Below are positions 1 through 10,704 of a DNA stretch of 64,000 nucleotides, piece by piece. The notes under the pieces are model-generated. The model ran no database searches. It was not told where the DNA came from and was given only the letters and a program-made list of their open reading frames with translations. The position numbers and the translations under genes were made by a program. The DNA is from Halalkalibacillus sediminis (lineage in GTDB: Bacteria; Bacillota; Bacilli; Bacillales; Alkalibacillaceae), in assembly GCF_002844535.1 (NCBI RefSeq), contig NZ_PJNH01000001.1, forward strand, positions 930,001-994,000. The letters run 5' to 3'. How positions within the stretch are numbered: position 1 is the stretch's first letter; every line of letters begins with the position of its first letter.

Positions 1-681
1 TGTGAACTGCCCTTCAATCATCACATCATTCCCCGTAATAACCTGACTCACACGAGGAGCAGAGATGAACTTTTGATCTTCCTCTGGCTTTTCTAGTTCT
101 TCTTCAAAAGAGTCTCCCTCTTCATAATCCAACCAGATAACTAACAAGTTCTCTCCCGCTGGTTTTTGAGAAATTTCTCTTGTAACGTCCTGAAAATTTT
201 CATAATCACTATTTTCAAAATCACTTTTTGTTTCTAAAGTTACAATAGGTTGGTTCGATTCTGAGAAGTCTTGCATCGCGCTTCCTTCAACCAACTGTGA
301 ACCATCAAAATATAATTTATCATTTACTCCTCTAAAAGACAGTTCCGCAGTAGTCGATAAGATTTCACGTGCTTCATTCTGGTCACTTACACCAGCTAAT
401 TGTACACGGATGCGGTCGTCTCCTTCGATGTCAATCTGAGGTTCGTTTACTCCTAAAATATCTACACGTTGATAGAGGCTCTCCACCACCGCGTTCAGCA
501 TTTGATCATTAACCTCTTGACCTTCATTCAGCGGCTCTACTTCATATAGAATTTCAAAACCACCTTGGAGATCTAGACCTAGTGGTATGTCTTTAGCAAT
601 CGAATTCGTCGTCGTTCCAATCGTCGTTCCAATCAATAGGACGACGAGAAAAAAGGCAACTATCCTTCCCGTCCGTTTCAT
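1..681 (-). CDS. secDF: Protein translocase subunit SecD/SecDF, N-terminal part (cut by window start)
   Basis: Only the first 227 codons lie in the window; the 3' end runs off position 1. SecD(F) uses the proton motive force to pull exported proteins across the membrane with SecYEG. Seen: a start-proximal membrane helix (about residues 6-25) followed by the family motif LGLDLQGG at about 34-41, then the start of the large extracytoplasmic P1 domain. The next gene upstream is comN and YajC lies 4.7 kb away, as in Bacillus. Bacillus has a fused SecDF, so a fusion is expected, but the window cannot show whether SecF follows in the same frame. Confidence 0.93.
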   Translation of the reverse strand, partial: MKRTGRIVAFFLVVLLIGTTIGTTTNSIAKDIPLGLDLQGGFEILYEVEPLNEGQEVNDQMLNAVVESLYQRVDILGVNEPQIDIEGDDRIRVQLAGVSDQNEAREILSTTAELSFRGVNDKLYFDGSQLVEGSAMQDFSESNQPIVTLETKSDFENSDYENFQDVTREISQKPAGENLLVIWLDYEEGDSFEEELEKPEEDQKFISAPRVSQVITGNDVMIEGQFT

Positions 682-730
682 ATGTACTGGTTCCCCCTTA
701 TTCAGCCTTCACGAGACTATCTTCCTATTT

Positions 731-1045
731 TTATTTATTATTTGATTCCCACTCATTCAGAGCTTCGATTTGTTGTGCTAAATCATTTGATTCCATCCCT
801 TGTGCTTGTGCTTGAATGGATAAATAATTCATATACGTTCCATCTTTTAAATGTAAAACATCTTGAATTACTTCATGCAACTGCTTTTCTTGTTTCTTTC
901 TCCAAACCTTTTGCATCAAGCAATCCCACACCTCGCGCTCGTTCGCGCCATCATATCCTAACAATTGTAACTCGTCCACTTTACTTTGTAAAACGTCCTT
1001 AATATAAGGTCTCCAGCGGTCTACGTGCTTTACGATTGGTTCCAC
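731..1045 (-). CDS. comN: Post-transcriptional regulator ComN (YrzD family)
   Basis: Small soluble protein of 104 residues. ComN in B. subtilis controls stability or localisation of the comE mRNA and so affects competence. The family core is visible: a Trp-Arg-Pro stretch (RWRPYIKDVL) near the N-terminus, then LGYDGAN and EVWDCL. I chose the GTG at 1045 because AGGAGG lies about nine bases upstream and the family normally starts just before this core; an ATG at 1081 would add 12 residues (TYYYRRL...) that the family lacks. It sits between secDF and the divergent spoVB, the position of yrzD in B. subtilis. Confidence 0.85.
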   Translation of the reverse strand: MEPIVKHVDRWRPYIKDVLQSKVDELQLLGYDGANEREVWDCLMQKVWRKKQEKQLHEVIQDVLHLKDGTYMNYLSIQAQAQGMESNDLAQQIEALNEWESNNK

Positions 1046-1154
1046 GGCATCTAGCCTCCTATAATAATAAGTCTCTGTCATGACTTGTACCTTTTAACGC
1101 ATATAAATTATTGTACCGAACTTTCATATTTTTGAGAAGGTAGGCAAGCAAATT

Positions 1155-2699
1155 ATGACGAAACAAACTTTCATTAAAGGTGCAATAATTCTCATCATAG
1201 CTGGTATGATCAGTCGACTACTGGGTTTTATCAATCGTATTGTCGTAGCTAGATTATTAGGGGACGAGGGTGTAGGTGTTTACATGCTTGTCATGCCTGC
1301 TCTCTTTTTGATGATCACTTTATCTCAATTGGGGATTCCAGTCGCAATTTCAAAACTGGTGGCAGAGGCAAATGCACAGAAGCAATCACAGCGGATCAGA
1401 AAAATTTTATATGTCTCTTTCTCCATAACGATTACACTGAGCATTATTTTAACAGTTGTATTCATTTATGTAGCACCTATCATTGCAAAAGAAATGCTAC
1501 TTGACGACCGGACATACATCCCGATGCTCATGATCAGCCCAATCATTCCGATCATCGCGATTTCATCTGTATTCAGGGGTTATTTCCAAGGGATGCAAAA
1601 TATGATTCCACAGGCCACTGCACAAGTAATTGAACAAGTCGTCCGGATTTTTTTAGTTGTCGTGATGGTACAAGCCTTTCTTCCATATGGCCTTGCATAT
1701 GCGACAGGTGGGGCAATGTTATCGGTGATTATAGGAGAGTTCGTGTCACTCGTCTACATCTATATCTGTTACAAAAGATATAACCGCGGGCTCCCACGTC
1801 ACCTTTTCAGTACGCCTTTTCATTATTTAAAAGATACATTCAATAACATTATGAGGATCGCATTACCTACTGCAGGAAATCGTATGATCGGTTCAGTAAC
1901 TTATTTTCTAGAACCGATATTAGTATCTCAGAGTCTATTCATTGCCGGTTACACTGTCTCAGAGAGCACGAAAATGTATGGGCAACTAACAGGATACGTT
2001 TTACCACTACTTCTGCTGCCGACATTCATTACACACTCATTGTCAGTTGCTTTGATACCGTCAGTAAGTGAAGAGAATGCATTAGGACATCAAAGGGCGG
2101 TCCATTACCGCATCAGACAAGCTTTGCGCTTATCGTTTGCTTCAGGTGGATTAGTGACGATTGTATTCATGTTGTTCGCTGTCTCTATTCTACAGTTGAT
2201 CTATGGCAGTGTGAATGGAGCCCAATTCCTGACTTTCATGGCCCCATTCTTTATATTGTTATACTTTCAGGCTCCGCTACAGGCGACATTACAATCACTG
2301 GACTTCGCGAAACATGCTATGATCAATAGCCTTATAGGCGCTGTGGTGAAACTGACCATACTATGGACACTCGCAACGAAACCTTCGTTTGGAATCGATG
2401 GGGTCGTCATTGCTGTACTCGTCGGGATACTAGTGGTCACAATTTTGCACTTTATTACGCTTTACCGTGTTATTCATTTCGCACTACCGGTACCACTGAT
2501 ATTAAAAATGATTTCTTTGTTGCTAATTACGTATCTCACAGGGTCATACTCACAAAAAATGCTCACCCCGATGAGTGAGCTTCCTTTATTAGTATTAAGT
2601 ATCCTATTCATGACGATCGTCTATATCATCGGATTATTTCTATTTCAAATCATCTCACGCGACGAATGGAATCAATTAAAAAATAGGGCGACCCGATAA
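1155..2699 (+). CDS. spoVB: Stage V sporulation protein B, MOP-family lipid flippase
   Basis: Polytopic membrane protein of 514 residues with about 14 predicted helices and almost no soluble domain, the architecture of the MOP/MviN polysaccharide and lipid II exporters. SpoVB is needed for spore cortex peptidoglycan. The N-terminus (FIKGAIILIIAGMISRLLGF) is typical of SpoVB and YtgP-type proteins. It is the only long plus-strand gene at this end, divergent from comN and ending three bases before the convergent DUF421 gene. Paralogues such as YtgP/MurJ look alike; position beside comN and secDF supports SpoVB itself. Confidence 0.9.
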   Translation: MTKQTFIKGAIILIIAGMISRLLGFINRIVVARLLGDEGVGVYMLVMPALFLMITLSQLGIPVAISKLVAEANAQKQSQRIRKILYVSFSITITLSIILTVVFIYVAPIIAKEMLLDDRTYIPMLMISPIIPIIAISSVFRGYFQGMQNMIPQATAQVIEQVVRIFLVVVMVQAFLPYGLAYATGGAMLSVIIGEFVSLVYIYICYKRYNRGLPRHLFSTPFHYLKDTFNNIMRIALPTAGNRMIGSVTYFLEPILVSQSLFIAGYTVSESTKMYGQLTGYVLPLLLLPTFITHSLSVALIPSVSEENALGHQRAVHYRIRQALRLSFASGGLVTIVFMLFAVSILQLIYGSVNGAQFLTFMAPFFILLYFQAPLQATLQSLDFAKHAMINSLIGAVVKLTILWTLATKPSFGIDGVVIAVLVGILVVTILHFITLYRVIHFALPVPLILKMISLLLITYLTGSYSQKMLTPMSELPLLVLSILFMTIVYIIGLFLFQIISRDEWNQLKNRATR

Positions 2700-2702
2700 T
2701 AA

Positions 2703-3347
2703 TCAATTCTTCATGTCGATAAAAAGCGAGCCATCGGTATTCAATTGTGCTAATGACACATGGTCTATCTCGTACAAACCCTTTCTTTTCAACATCGAAA
2801 GGACTTCGTCTTTGGTCAAAGACAACGATTTTAATGTTTCTTCTTGAAACTGACCGTCCATGATCAACGGATCAATCACATCAGGTGGTTGATCTTTTTT
2901 TTCAAAGACAGACAGCTTCCCGTTGGTTTCTAAAACGGCCATTTCTACTTCGCTAACTTCAATGACCCCCTTTTCCCTAAGCTGAATCATTAAATCCTCC
3001 ATATTATATCTCTGCCTCTTCATTTCATCTTCATTAATTTCTCCCTTTCGGATGACAACGGACGGCCTCCCATCTAACCAATTTCTGAATGTGACACTTT
3101 TCAAAGAAAGATATGCAGTAAGTCGCTGAATGACCAAAAGCACAAGCATCGGAATCATTGAAAAGAAAAAGGACTGTTCCGTTTTTTCAACTGCAAATAT
3201 CGCAATTTCAGCAAGTAATATGAATACGACAAGGTCCATGACGCTTAACTCACCGATTTCTCTTTTTCCCATTAAACGAAACACGAGAAATATAGCGATA
3301 TAGACTCCGATAGTTCTTATAATTAACACGAGGATTTCATTAGTCAT
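2703..3347 (-). CDS. yrbG: DUF421 membrane protein, YrbG-like
   Basis: A 214-residue protein with three N-terminal membrane helices (about 5-25, 37-55, 60-80) followed by a soluble alpha/beta C-terminal part containing the family segment GRPSVVIRKGEINEDEMKR. This is the DUF421/YetF-type layout; relatives (e.g. YetF, YdfR) occur in several copies in spore formers and some are linked to spore germination or envelope functions, but no reaction is established. Start has GAGGGA seven to eight bases upstream. It converges on spoVB, as yrbG does in B. subtilis. Confidence 0.8.
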   Translation of the reverse strand: MTNEILVLIIRTIGVYIAIFLVFRLMGKREIGELSVMDLVVFILLAEIAIFAVEKTEQSFFFSMIPMLVLLVIQRLTAYLSLKSVTFRNWLDGRPSVVIRKGEINEDEMKRQRYNMEDLMIQLREKGVIEVSEVEMAVLETNGKLSVFEKKDQPPDVIDPLIMDGQFQEETLKSLSLTKDEVLSMLKRKGLYEIDHVSLAQLNTDGSLFIDMKN

Positions 3348-3416
3348 CTTAGTCCCTCTATTTTACATGAGATAATACTTGTACGTTCTCCTAAGATGAC
3401 GACTTTATTCATTTGG

Positions 3417-4703
3417 TTAGAGCATAAAGTAGCGAACGTACAGGTAAACTGAGGAGACAATCAGTGAAAGAATCACAATCGAAAACCCATACAGCATATA
3501 ACGGACAAAACGTATATGAACTTGGTTCGTGCTAGCAATTCCAGCCACTACTACATTGGCCGAAGCTCCTAACAAAGAACCATTCCCGCCCAAACAGGCT
3601 CCAAGTGCGAGTGCCCACCACATAGGGTCGATTGACTGGATCCCAAATTCCTGAAATTCGTATACAATCGGAATCATCGATGCGACATAAGGAATGTTAT
3701 CTACGAATCCAGACAAAATTCCGGCAGACCATAATATAACGAATGATGCGACCATTACATCGCCTTCCGTCATTTCAATGAACATTAATGCCACACGGTC
3801 GATGATGCCTGTGGATTCTAATCCACCCACTAAGACGAATAATCCTATGAAAAAAAATAGCGTCGTCCATTCTATCTTTTGAAATATAACATCGCATGAA
3901 GCTTCTTTCTCAGACAGTAACAACAACAGTAGTGCAGACATAATCGCAATAGTCGTCAGCTCTAAATGGAGTGAGCTATGGAGTGTGAATGCCACCATCG
4001 TTAAAATCAATATGATAACGGACTGATAGAGTAATGGTGTTTTCCTAAGTGACTTTTGAGGGTCAATATTCTCAATATACGATCGGTCGACACGTCGAGT
4101 ACTCGTGATTTTTTTCTTAAATAATGCAAGCAGAAATAGCATCGTGATGATAAAAATAAGGAGGACAACAGGCCCTAGGTGGATGATGAAAGATATGAAA
4201 GTAAAATGAGGCACTGCTTGTCCAATCATTATATTAGGTGGATCACCGATCATCGTAGCAGTTCCACCGATATTAGAAGTGATAATAACCATTACAAGGT
4301 AAGGGAAGGCAGGCAAATTCAATTGTTTGAACAAGTGCATCAATACCGGTACAAATAACAAAACGGTTGTCACATTGTCGAGTAAAGCGGACCCGATCGC
4401 CGTTAATGTCCCAATCCAAATAAAGAGTGGTACAGGACGGCCTTCGACTTTTTTTATCATCCACAAAGCAACAAATTCGAACACACCTGTCCGTTGAGTG
4501 ATCGCGATTAACACCATCATCGAAAATAAGAGCATGATTGTGCTCCAGTCAACATAAGAAGATAAAGCATCATCCCAAGTAAATAATCCGAATAAAACCA
4601 TCAAAGATGATCCACACAAAGCAATCAGTGCTCGATTGATTTTGTCCATTAGTAAAAAAAAGTAGCTAATAAGGAAAATCGTTACTGCTAGTATTGGTTC
4701 CAT
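3417..4703 (-). CDS. ArsB/NhaD-type (SLC13/IT superfamily) ion transporter
   Basis: A 428-residue integral membrane protein with about 11-12 helices. Sequence features fit the ion-transporter superfamily that includes ArsB and the NhaD Na+/H+ antiporters: DNVTTVLLFVPV and GGTATMIGDPPNIMIG in the first half and GFVDNIPYVASMIP and LGGNGSLLGASANVVVAG in the second, the two inverted halves of the fold. The first ATG at 4727 is less likely than the ATG at 4703, which has AAAGGGG at the right distance. Substrate is not shown by sequence; Na+/H+ exchange would suit a halophile, arsenite export or dicarboxylate transport are alternatives. It is an insertion relative to the B. subtilis yrbG-yrzE order. 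Confidence 0.8.
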   Translation of the reverse strand: MEPILAVTIFLISYFFLLMDKINRALIALCGSSLMVLFGLFTWDDALSSYVDWSTIMLLFSMMVLIAITQRTGVFEFVALWMIKKVEGRPVPLFIWIGTLTAIGSALLDNVTTVLLFVPVLMHLFKQLNLPAFPYLVMVIITSNIGGTATMIGDPPNIMIGQAVPHFTFISFIIHLGPVVLLIFIITMLFLLALFKKKITSTRRVDRSYIENIDPQKSLRKTPLLYQSVIILILTMVAFTLHSSLHLELTTIAIMSALLLLLLSEKEASCDVIFQKIEWTTLFFFIGLFVLVGGLESTGIIDRVALMFIEMTEGDVMVASFVILWSAGILSGFVDNIPYVASMIPIVYEFQEFGIQSIDPMWWALALGACLGGNGSLLGASANVVVAGIASTNQVHIRFVRYMLYGFSIVILSLIVSSVYLYVRYFML

Positions 4704-4814
4704 GACATGTACCCCTTTTTGTTTCATGACAACTGTTCTTATCCATAAATACGTCTTTTATCTTTGAAACATGCATAGATTGTTATCAAATAGGACAAAA
4801 AGGAGGTAATCGAT

Positions 4815-5186
4815 TTGAACGAGAGATTAAGGGCTATTACGTTCGGCGTAGCAGCTGTTGTTATCTTCATGCTACTAACTAGTTTAGTTATTGCGCTCTT
4901 TATCTATTTTGGTGATGTGACTAATTCAACCCTTCGCTGGACAACCTTTATTACAAGTGTACTTATACTTATGGTTGGAGGTTTGATTGGCGGAAAGATG
5001 ACCATGGACAAGGGGTGGATGACTGGTGTCTTGATCGGAGCAGTATACGTTTTCGGGATACTAATATATCAATTTCTTGCTAACGACCAATGGGTTCACC
5101 ACAATCAAACACTCTACTTTGCAATCTTCTTACTGGCTAGCACCATCGGTAGCATGGTAGGGGTTAATTTCAGGAAAACAGCGTAA
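4815..5186 (+). CDS. yrzE: TIGR04086 family membrane protein, YrzE-like
   Basis: Small protein of 123 residues with four predicted membrane helices and a Gly-rich stretch (LMVGGLIGGKMTMDKGWMTG) characteristic of the YrzE/TIGR04086 family. Function unknown. Start is TTG at 4815 with AGGAGG eight bases upstream; no nearby ATG has a usable ribosome site. It lies between the transporter gene and yajC, matching the yrbG-yrzE-yajC order of Bacillus, but on the opposite strand to yajC. Confidence 0.8.
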   Translation: MNERLRAITFGVAAVVIFMLLTSLVIALFIYFGDVTNSTLRWTTFITSVLILMVGGLIGGKMTMDKGWMTGVLIGAVYVFGILIYQFLANDQWVHHNQTLYFAIFLLASTIGSMVGVNFRKTA

Positions 5187-5246
5187 GGAATGTTCTGAAT
5201 GAAATTAATAGTTGTGGCTTATCGTTCAATAGTAGTGTAATAGTGG

Positions 5247-5351
5247 TCACTAACCGTTGATTAACAATCACTAAAGGTAAATTATCAGTCACCAATTATA
5301 GATTAACTGTCACTACACACGAATTAACGATCACTAACCGAAGAATAAAAA
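5247..5351. repeat. Five degenerate 21-bp tandem repeats
   Basis: Five back-to-back units of exactly 21 bases start at 5247, 5268, 5289, 5310 and 5331. Each begins TCAC(T/C)A and units 1-4 carry a second conserved block near ATTAAC or ATTATC. Both strands contain stop codons, so this is not coding. It fills the gap between yrzE and the yajC terminator. Confidence 0.75.
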
Positions 5352-5369
5352 TTCTCAACGCATAAGAAA

Positions 5370-5394
5370 AGGGCGAGTCTCAACGACTCGCCCT
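5370..5394 (-). terminator. Intrinsic terminator after yajC
   Basis: GC-rich inverted repeat AGGGCGAGT / ACTCGCCCT with a seven-base loop. On the minus strand it is followed by TTTTCTT, placing it as the end of the queA-tgt-yajC transcript. It could also stop plus-strand transcripts from yrzE. Confidence 0.85.
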
Positions 5395-5405
5395 TCTACC
5401 TTTAA

Positions 5406-5672
5406 TTAATCGTTAGATGTAACAACTTCTCTGACCGAGTTACGGTCATATGTAAGTTTGTTTCCATCATTCACTTCTAGTACAAGTGAACCTTCATCTA
5501 CTGCGTGTACAGTTGCATGAAGACCACCGATCGTAATGATACGATCACCTTTTTGCAAGTTGCTTTGCATTTCTCTTACTTGCTTTTGACGTTTTTGCTG
5601 TGGACGGATTAAGATCAACCAGAACAACAAAATGAATAGCAATATCGGAGCTAAAGTTCCTAGAATTTCCAT
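5406..5672 (-). CDS. yajC: Preprotein translocase accessory subunit YajC
   Basis: 88 residues: an N-terminal membrane helix (about 5-23), then the conserved FWLILIRPQQKRQKQ segment and a small cytoplasmic beta domain with GDRIITIGGLHATV. YajC associates with SecD/SecF in the Sec holotranslocon. It is the last gene before a terminator, directly downstream of tgt with 17 bases between them; this tgt-yajC pairing is widespread in bacteria. ATG has GGAAGGGGG upstream. Confidence 0.95.
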   Translation of the reverse strand: MEILGTLAPILLFILLFWLILIRPQQKRQKQVREMQSNLQKGDRIITIGGLHATVHAVDEGSLVLEVNDGNKLTYDRNSVREVVTSND

Positions 5673-5689
5673 TTATATTGACCCCCTTC

Positions 5690-6844
<1,155 letters not shown>

Positions 6845-7873
6845 TTATAAAATAATCATCGCATCTCCAAAACTGAAAAAACGATACCGGTCACGCACAG
6901 CCTCTTCGTAAGCACGTAAAATTAATTCTTTAGATGCAAAAGCACTAACTAACATAATTAATGTTGATTTCGGTAAATGAAAATTCGTAATCATTGCATC
7001 AATCGCCTGAAAACGATAAGGAGGATAGATGAAAATATCAGTCCATCCACTTGATCCTTTGAATTTTCCCTGTTCATCCCTTGCAATAGTTTCCAAGGTC
7101 CTAACAGATGTAGTCCCGACTGCAACCACACTATTCCCATTTTGTTTCACATCATTTAAAAGATCTGCAGTTTCTTGATCCAATTGATAAAACTCTGAAT
7201 GCATATCGTGTTCTTCTACGTCATCTACTTGCACAGGTCGAAATGTACCTAGCCCAACATGGAGCGTCAGATAAGCAATTTTAATTCCTTTGGCTCTGAT
7301 ACGTTCCAGGATTTCATCTGTGAAGTGTAACCCAGCCGTTGGTGCGGCAGCTGATCCGACTTCTTTCGCGTAGACTGTTTGATAACGATCACGGTCATCC
7401 AGTTGCTCTTTTATATAAGGTGGTAAAGGCATTTCTCCTAGTTGATCCAGTACTTCAAGAAAAATACCATCATATTCGAACTTTACGATTCGTAAACCCT
7501 GATCACGGATTTCTGTACATTCAGCTGTCAATAATCCATCACCAAAAGAAACACGAGTTCCAACCTTAATTTTTTTGGCAGGCTTAACTAACGCCTCCCA
7601 CTCATCCTCACCTGTTTGGTGAAGCAATAACATCTCTACCTTTCCCTTTGTCTCCTCTTTTTCCCCAAGAAGCCTGGCGGGAAGAACTTTTGTATTGTTC
7701 AAAACGAGACAATCTCCAGGATTAAGATAATCAACAACTGAAGGAAACTGCTTATTTTCTACAGATCCTTTATCTCGATCAATCACCATCAATTTAGAGG
7801 CAGCTCGATCTTTCAAAGGAGTTTGAGCAATCAACTCCTCTGGCAAATCAAAATCAAAATCATTAACGTTCAT
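6845..7873 (-). CDS. queA: S-adenosylmethionine:tRNA ribosyltransferase-isomerase QueA
   Basis: 342 residues. QueA transfers and isomerises the ribosyl part of SAM onto preQ1 in tRNA to give epoxyqueuosine, the step after Tgt. Typical signatures: N-terminal [25 protein letters not shown], and [12 protein letters not shown] in the centre; also [19 protein letters not shown]. Length equals the usual one. Upstream of tgt, downstream of ruvB and the DUF2905 gene. Confidence 0.97.
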   Translation of the reverse strand: MNVNDFDFDLPEELIAQTPLKDRAASKLMVIDRDKGSVENKQFPSVVDYLNPGDCLVLNNTKVLPARLLGEKEETKGKVEMLLLHQTGEDEWEALVKPAKKIKVGTRVSFGDGLLTAECTEIRDQGLRIVKFEYDGIFLEVLDQLGEMPLPPYIKEQLDDRDRYQTVYAKEVGSAAAPTAGLHFTDEILERIRAKGIKIAYLTLHVGLGTFRPVQVDDVEEHDMHSEFYQLDQETADLLNDVKQNGNSVVAVGTTSVRTLETIARDEQGKFKGSSGWTDIFIYPPYRFQAIDAMITNFHLPKSTLIMLVSAFASKELILRAYEEAVRDRYRFFSFGDAMIIL

Positions 7874-7890
7874 CTATCTAGCACGTCCTT

Positions 7891-8091
7891 CTATCGAAAT
7901 CTTCCAATAATGAAAAATATTAAGCTTAAGATAATGCTTATCACAATCGATGTCACGATTGGAAAGTATATGGTCGTATTTCCTTTTTTAAATGTAATAT
8001 CTCCAGGGAGCTTTCCAATTAAGCCCCAGACTAGTCCAATGATGACAAACAAGACTCCTATGAAAATAAATAACTTCCCGATGTCCGTCAA
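7891..8091 (-). CDS. DUF2905 small membrane protein
   Basis: 66 residues with two membrane helices separated by the family signature [21 protein letters not shown]. Function unknown; the gene commonly accompanies ruvAB-queA. Its TTG start overlaps the ruvB stop codon (TTGA, four bases), indicating translational coupling; GGGAGG lies about ten bases upstream of the TTG. Confidence 0.85.
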   Translation of the reverse strand: MTDIGKLFIFIGVLFVIIGLVWGLIGKLPGDITFKKGNTTIYFPIVTSIVISIILSLIFFIIGRFR

Positions 8092-9089
8092 GAGTTATTA
8101 ACCTCCCGATTGAGATGTTCATATGATTTCATCGTAGCCACTCTTCCTCGTGGTGTCCTTTGTATAAACCCTTCTTGTAGCAAAAATGGTTCATAAACAT
8201 CCTCAATTGTCTGTGATTCCTCACCGATTGTCGCCGATATTGTGTCTAAACCTACTGGGCCACCACCGAATTTATCAATGATCCCAAGAAGATACTTATG
8301 ATCGATATGATCCAATCCGTGCTGGTCCACTTGAAGCATTTTAAGAGCTCTCTTAGTCGTTTCATAAGAGATTTGAGCTTCTTCCTGTACTTGTGCAATA
8401 TCACGCACTCGTTTTAGTAAACGGTTGGCAATACGCGGAGTTCCTCTGGACCTTGAAGCAATTTCCCCAGCAGCTTCTGCATCGATTTCAATTTCAAAAA
8501 TATCTGCTGTCCGTCTGATGATTTGGCTCAAGTCCTCCATATTATAAAATTCTAAGCGGTTCAGTATACCAAAACGGTCACGCAAAGGTGCAGAAAGGAG
8601 TCCAGCTCTTGTTGTGGCACCTACTAATGTAAAAGGTGGTAAGTCAAGGCGGACCGACCTTGCACTTGAACCTTCACCGATGACAATATCCAGAAAGAAA
8701 TCTTCCATAGCAGGATAAAGGATTTCTTCTACTGATCGAGGTAAGCGATGAATCTCATCAATAAATAATACATCCCCGATTTCTAATGAAGATAAAATGG
8801 CAGCCAAATCTCCTGCTCTTTCAATTGCTGGCCCTGAAGTTGTCCGAAACTGCACATTCATTTCATTAGCAATGATGGATGCCATTGTCGTTTTACCAAG
8901 TCCAGGTGGCCCATATAACAGAACGTGATCTAATGATTCCTCACGCATTTTTGCAGCTTCTATAAAAATGCTAAGATTTTTCTTTGATTCATTTTGTCCG
9001 ATATATTGTGCTAATGTGGAAGGTCGTAAACTCTGTTCCACTTGTGTATCGTCTGTTTGTAATTCACCCGATACCATTCGATCGTCCAT
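8088..9089 (-). CDS. ruvB: Holliday junction branch migration ATPase RuvB
   Basis: 333 residues. AAA+ motor that with RuvA drives branch migration at Holliday junctions. Walker [15 protein letters not shown], Walker [11 protein letters not shown], sensor [18 protein letters not shown] and the C-terminal winged helix ending [11 protein letters not shown] are present. The ATG at 9089 with GGGTG just upstream gives a length close to the B. subtilis protein; a GTG at 9101 would add four residues. Fourteen bases downstream of ruvA. Confidence 0.97.
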   Translation of the reverse strand: MDDRMVSGELQTDDTQVEQSLRPSTLAQYIGQNESKKNLSIFIEAAKMREESLDHVLLYGPPGLGKTTMASIIANEMNVQFRTTSGPAIERAGDLAAILSSLEIGDVLFIDEIHRLPRSVEEILYPAMEDFFLDIVIGEGSSARSVRLDLPPFTLVGATTRAGLLSAPLRDRFGILNRLEFYNMEDLSQIIRRTADIFEIEIDAEAAGEIASRSRGTPRIANRLLKRVRDIAQVQEEAQISYETTKRALKMLQVDQHGLDHIDHKYLLGIIDKFGGGPVGLDTISATIGEESQTIEDVYEPFLLQEGFIQRTPRGRVATMKSYEHLNREVNNS

Positions 9090-9103
9090 TCTTTCACCCA
9101 CTT

Positions 9104-9727
9104 TTAACGTTTACTCGTTAATAATTGTAGACCTTTTTTCACGAAATCATCCGTCGAATGGCCGTCATAAGCCTTCAATTTGCCCGAAATCCGGTTGATT
9201 TCACGTGATGAGTAACCAAGCGCCTTCAAAGCTTCAAGAGCTTCGTCCGCCCCTTCTGTGGACATCGTAGTGATATTCACTGATCCTGCATCAGGTTCAG
9301 TCATAGTTGCACCACCACTATGCATCCATTCGTCTACTTTACCTTTCAAATCTAATATCATCTGGCGGGCAGTCTTCTTACCAACGCCCGGGAAATTCGT
9401 CAAGAATCCATCATCCTCATGCTCGATGGCCAATGCAAAATCATGCGCAGAAGTCTGACCGACAATCGATAAGGCGTTCTTGGGACCTATTCCAGATACA
9501 TTCAATAACTTTTTGAACAGAGACTTTTCTTCTTGCTCTTTGAAACCGTATAAAATTTGTGCATCTTCACGCACATGGAAATATGTATATATTTTAACTT
9601 CTTGCTCGATTTGTCTTTGAAAATTATAAGGGTTAGGGCTATAAATTTCATATCCTATGCCTGATACATCAATAACTAGATGGTCTTCGAAGACATCTTC
9701 TAACTTTCCTTTTATGTATGCGTACAT
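9104..9727 (-). CDS. ruvA: Holliday junction branch migration protein RuvA
   Basis: 207 residues. RuvA tetramers clamp the four-way junction and load RuvB. N-terminal OB-fold ([12 protein letters not shown]), tandem helix-hairpin-helix motifs ([15 protein letters not shown] and [16 protein letters not shown]) and a C-terminal RuvB-contact domain ([18 protein letters not shown]) are visible. ATG preceded by CAGGAGG. First gene of the ruvA-ruvB-DUF2905-queA-tgt-yajC run. The bofC gene found upstream in B. subtilis is not here. Confidence 0.97.
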   Translation of the reverse strand: MYAYIKGKLEDVFEDHLVIDVSGIGYEIYSPNPYNFQRQIEQEVKIYTYFHVREDAQILYGFKEQEEKSLFKKLLNVSGIGPKNALSIVGQTSAHDFALAIEHEDDGFLTNFPGVGKKTARQMILDLKGKVDEWMHSGGATMTEPDAGSVNITTMSTEGADEALEALKALGYSSREINRISGKLKAYDGHSTDDFVKKGLQLLTSKR

Positions 9728-9922
9728 ATCGTTCCTCCTGAATTGACTACAACGAATTCTTTAAAAATGAACAGATGTTCTCCATTTATTTTAACATGTT
9801 CTATACCTGAATGTAATTGTTACCTGTTTGCTAATTTACAAAGAAAATATTAGGTTTTTAAAACAATTTTTGGTGCCAACTGACTTATTTTTCTATCCTT
9901 TAATTACTTTCTTAAAGTGTAA

Positions 9923-9956
9923 AAGTTCCACACAACTATCGCATTGAGTGGAACTT
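9923..9956 (-). terminator. Probable terminator after yebC
   Basis: Inverted repeat AAGTTCCAC / GTGGAACTT with a 16-base loop just past the yebC stop. The T-tract on the minus strand (TTACACTTT) is weak. The remaining bases between 9728 and 9922 are AT-rich with nothing recognised. Confidence 0.6.
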
Positions 9957-9962
9957 CTACAA

Positions 9963-10682
9963 TTACTGTTTATTGTGGTGAATATCTTGAACGTCATCCA
10001 AGTCTTCAAGCATATCAATAAGTTTTTCCATATCTTCGTCATGTTCTTCGATTACCTCTGTATAAGTATCTGGAAACATCGTTAATTCTGCCACTTCAAA
10101 CTCATAAGATTGATCAAGCGATTGTTTAACTTTGTCGAAATCATCCACAGAAGTGAAGACTTCAAACACTTCATCACTAGCTTCAACCTCTTCACATCCA
10201 GCCTCGATCGCCTCTAACATGAATTCGTCCTCGTCAACGTCCGTTTTCGTACGGTCGATTACCATATAACCTTTTCTTTGAAACATGAAAGATACACAAC
10301 CGTTTTCACCAAGGTTCCCGTTATTTTTTGAAAAAGCATGTCGAACCTCTGATGCAGTGCGGTTTTTGTTGTCAGTAAGTACATCCACCATTACAGCAAC
10401 TCCACCAGGGCCATACCCTTCATAGGTCAGCTCTTCATAATTTTCACCGTCTAAATTACCAGTCGCTTTATTGATTGCACGGTCAATATTTTCATTAGGC
10501 ATATTATTAGCTTTTGCTTTATCTACCGCTAGTCGAAGAGATGCATTGGTTTCAAGGTCTCCCCCACCCTCTTTAGCAGCTACATAAATCTCTTTCGCCA
10601 ACTTCATAAAAATTTTCCCGCGTTTAGCATCTTTAGCATTTTTCTTGTGCTTAATATTATGCCACTTAGAATGTCCGGCCAT
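9963..10682 (-). CDS. yebC: YebC/PmpR family protein
   Basis: 239 residues beginning with the invariant [14 protein letters not shown] and containing [11 protein letters not shown] and [21 protein letters not shown], all hallmarks of the family. Long annotated as a transcriptional regulator; recent work on family members indicates a ribosome-associated role in translating difficult sequences such as polyproline, so the exact job here is open. The C-terminus is acidic ([17 protein letters not shown]). Single gene with its own terminator. Confidence 0.95.
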   Translation of the reverse strand: MAGHSKWHNIKHKKNAKDAKRGKIFMKLAKEIYVAAKEGGGDLETNASLRLAVDKAKANNMPNENIDRAINKATGNLDGENYEELTYEGYGPGGVAVMVDVLTDNKNRTASEVRHAFSKNNGNLGENGCVSFMFQRKGYMVIDRTKTDVDEDEFMLEAIEAGCEEVEASDEVFEVFTSVDDFDKVKQSLDQSYEFEVAELTMFPDTYTEVIEEHDEDMEKLIDMLEDLDDVQDIHHNKQ

Positions 10683-10704
10683 GATAATTCCCCCTTAGGT
10701 CGTA

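Noticed and set aside
682-1002. Plus-strand 106-codon frame opposite comN
   Set aside because: Antisense to comN, no ribosome site, low-complexity composition and no family resemblance.
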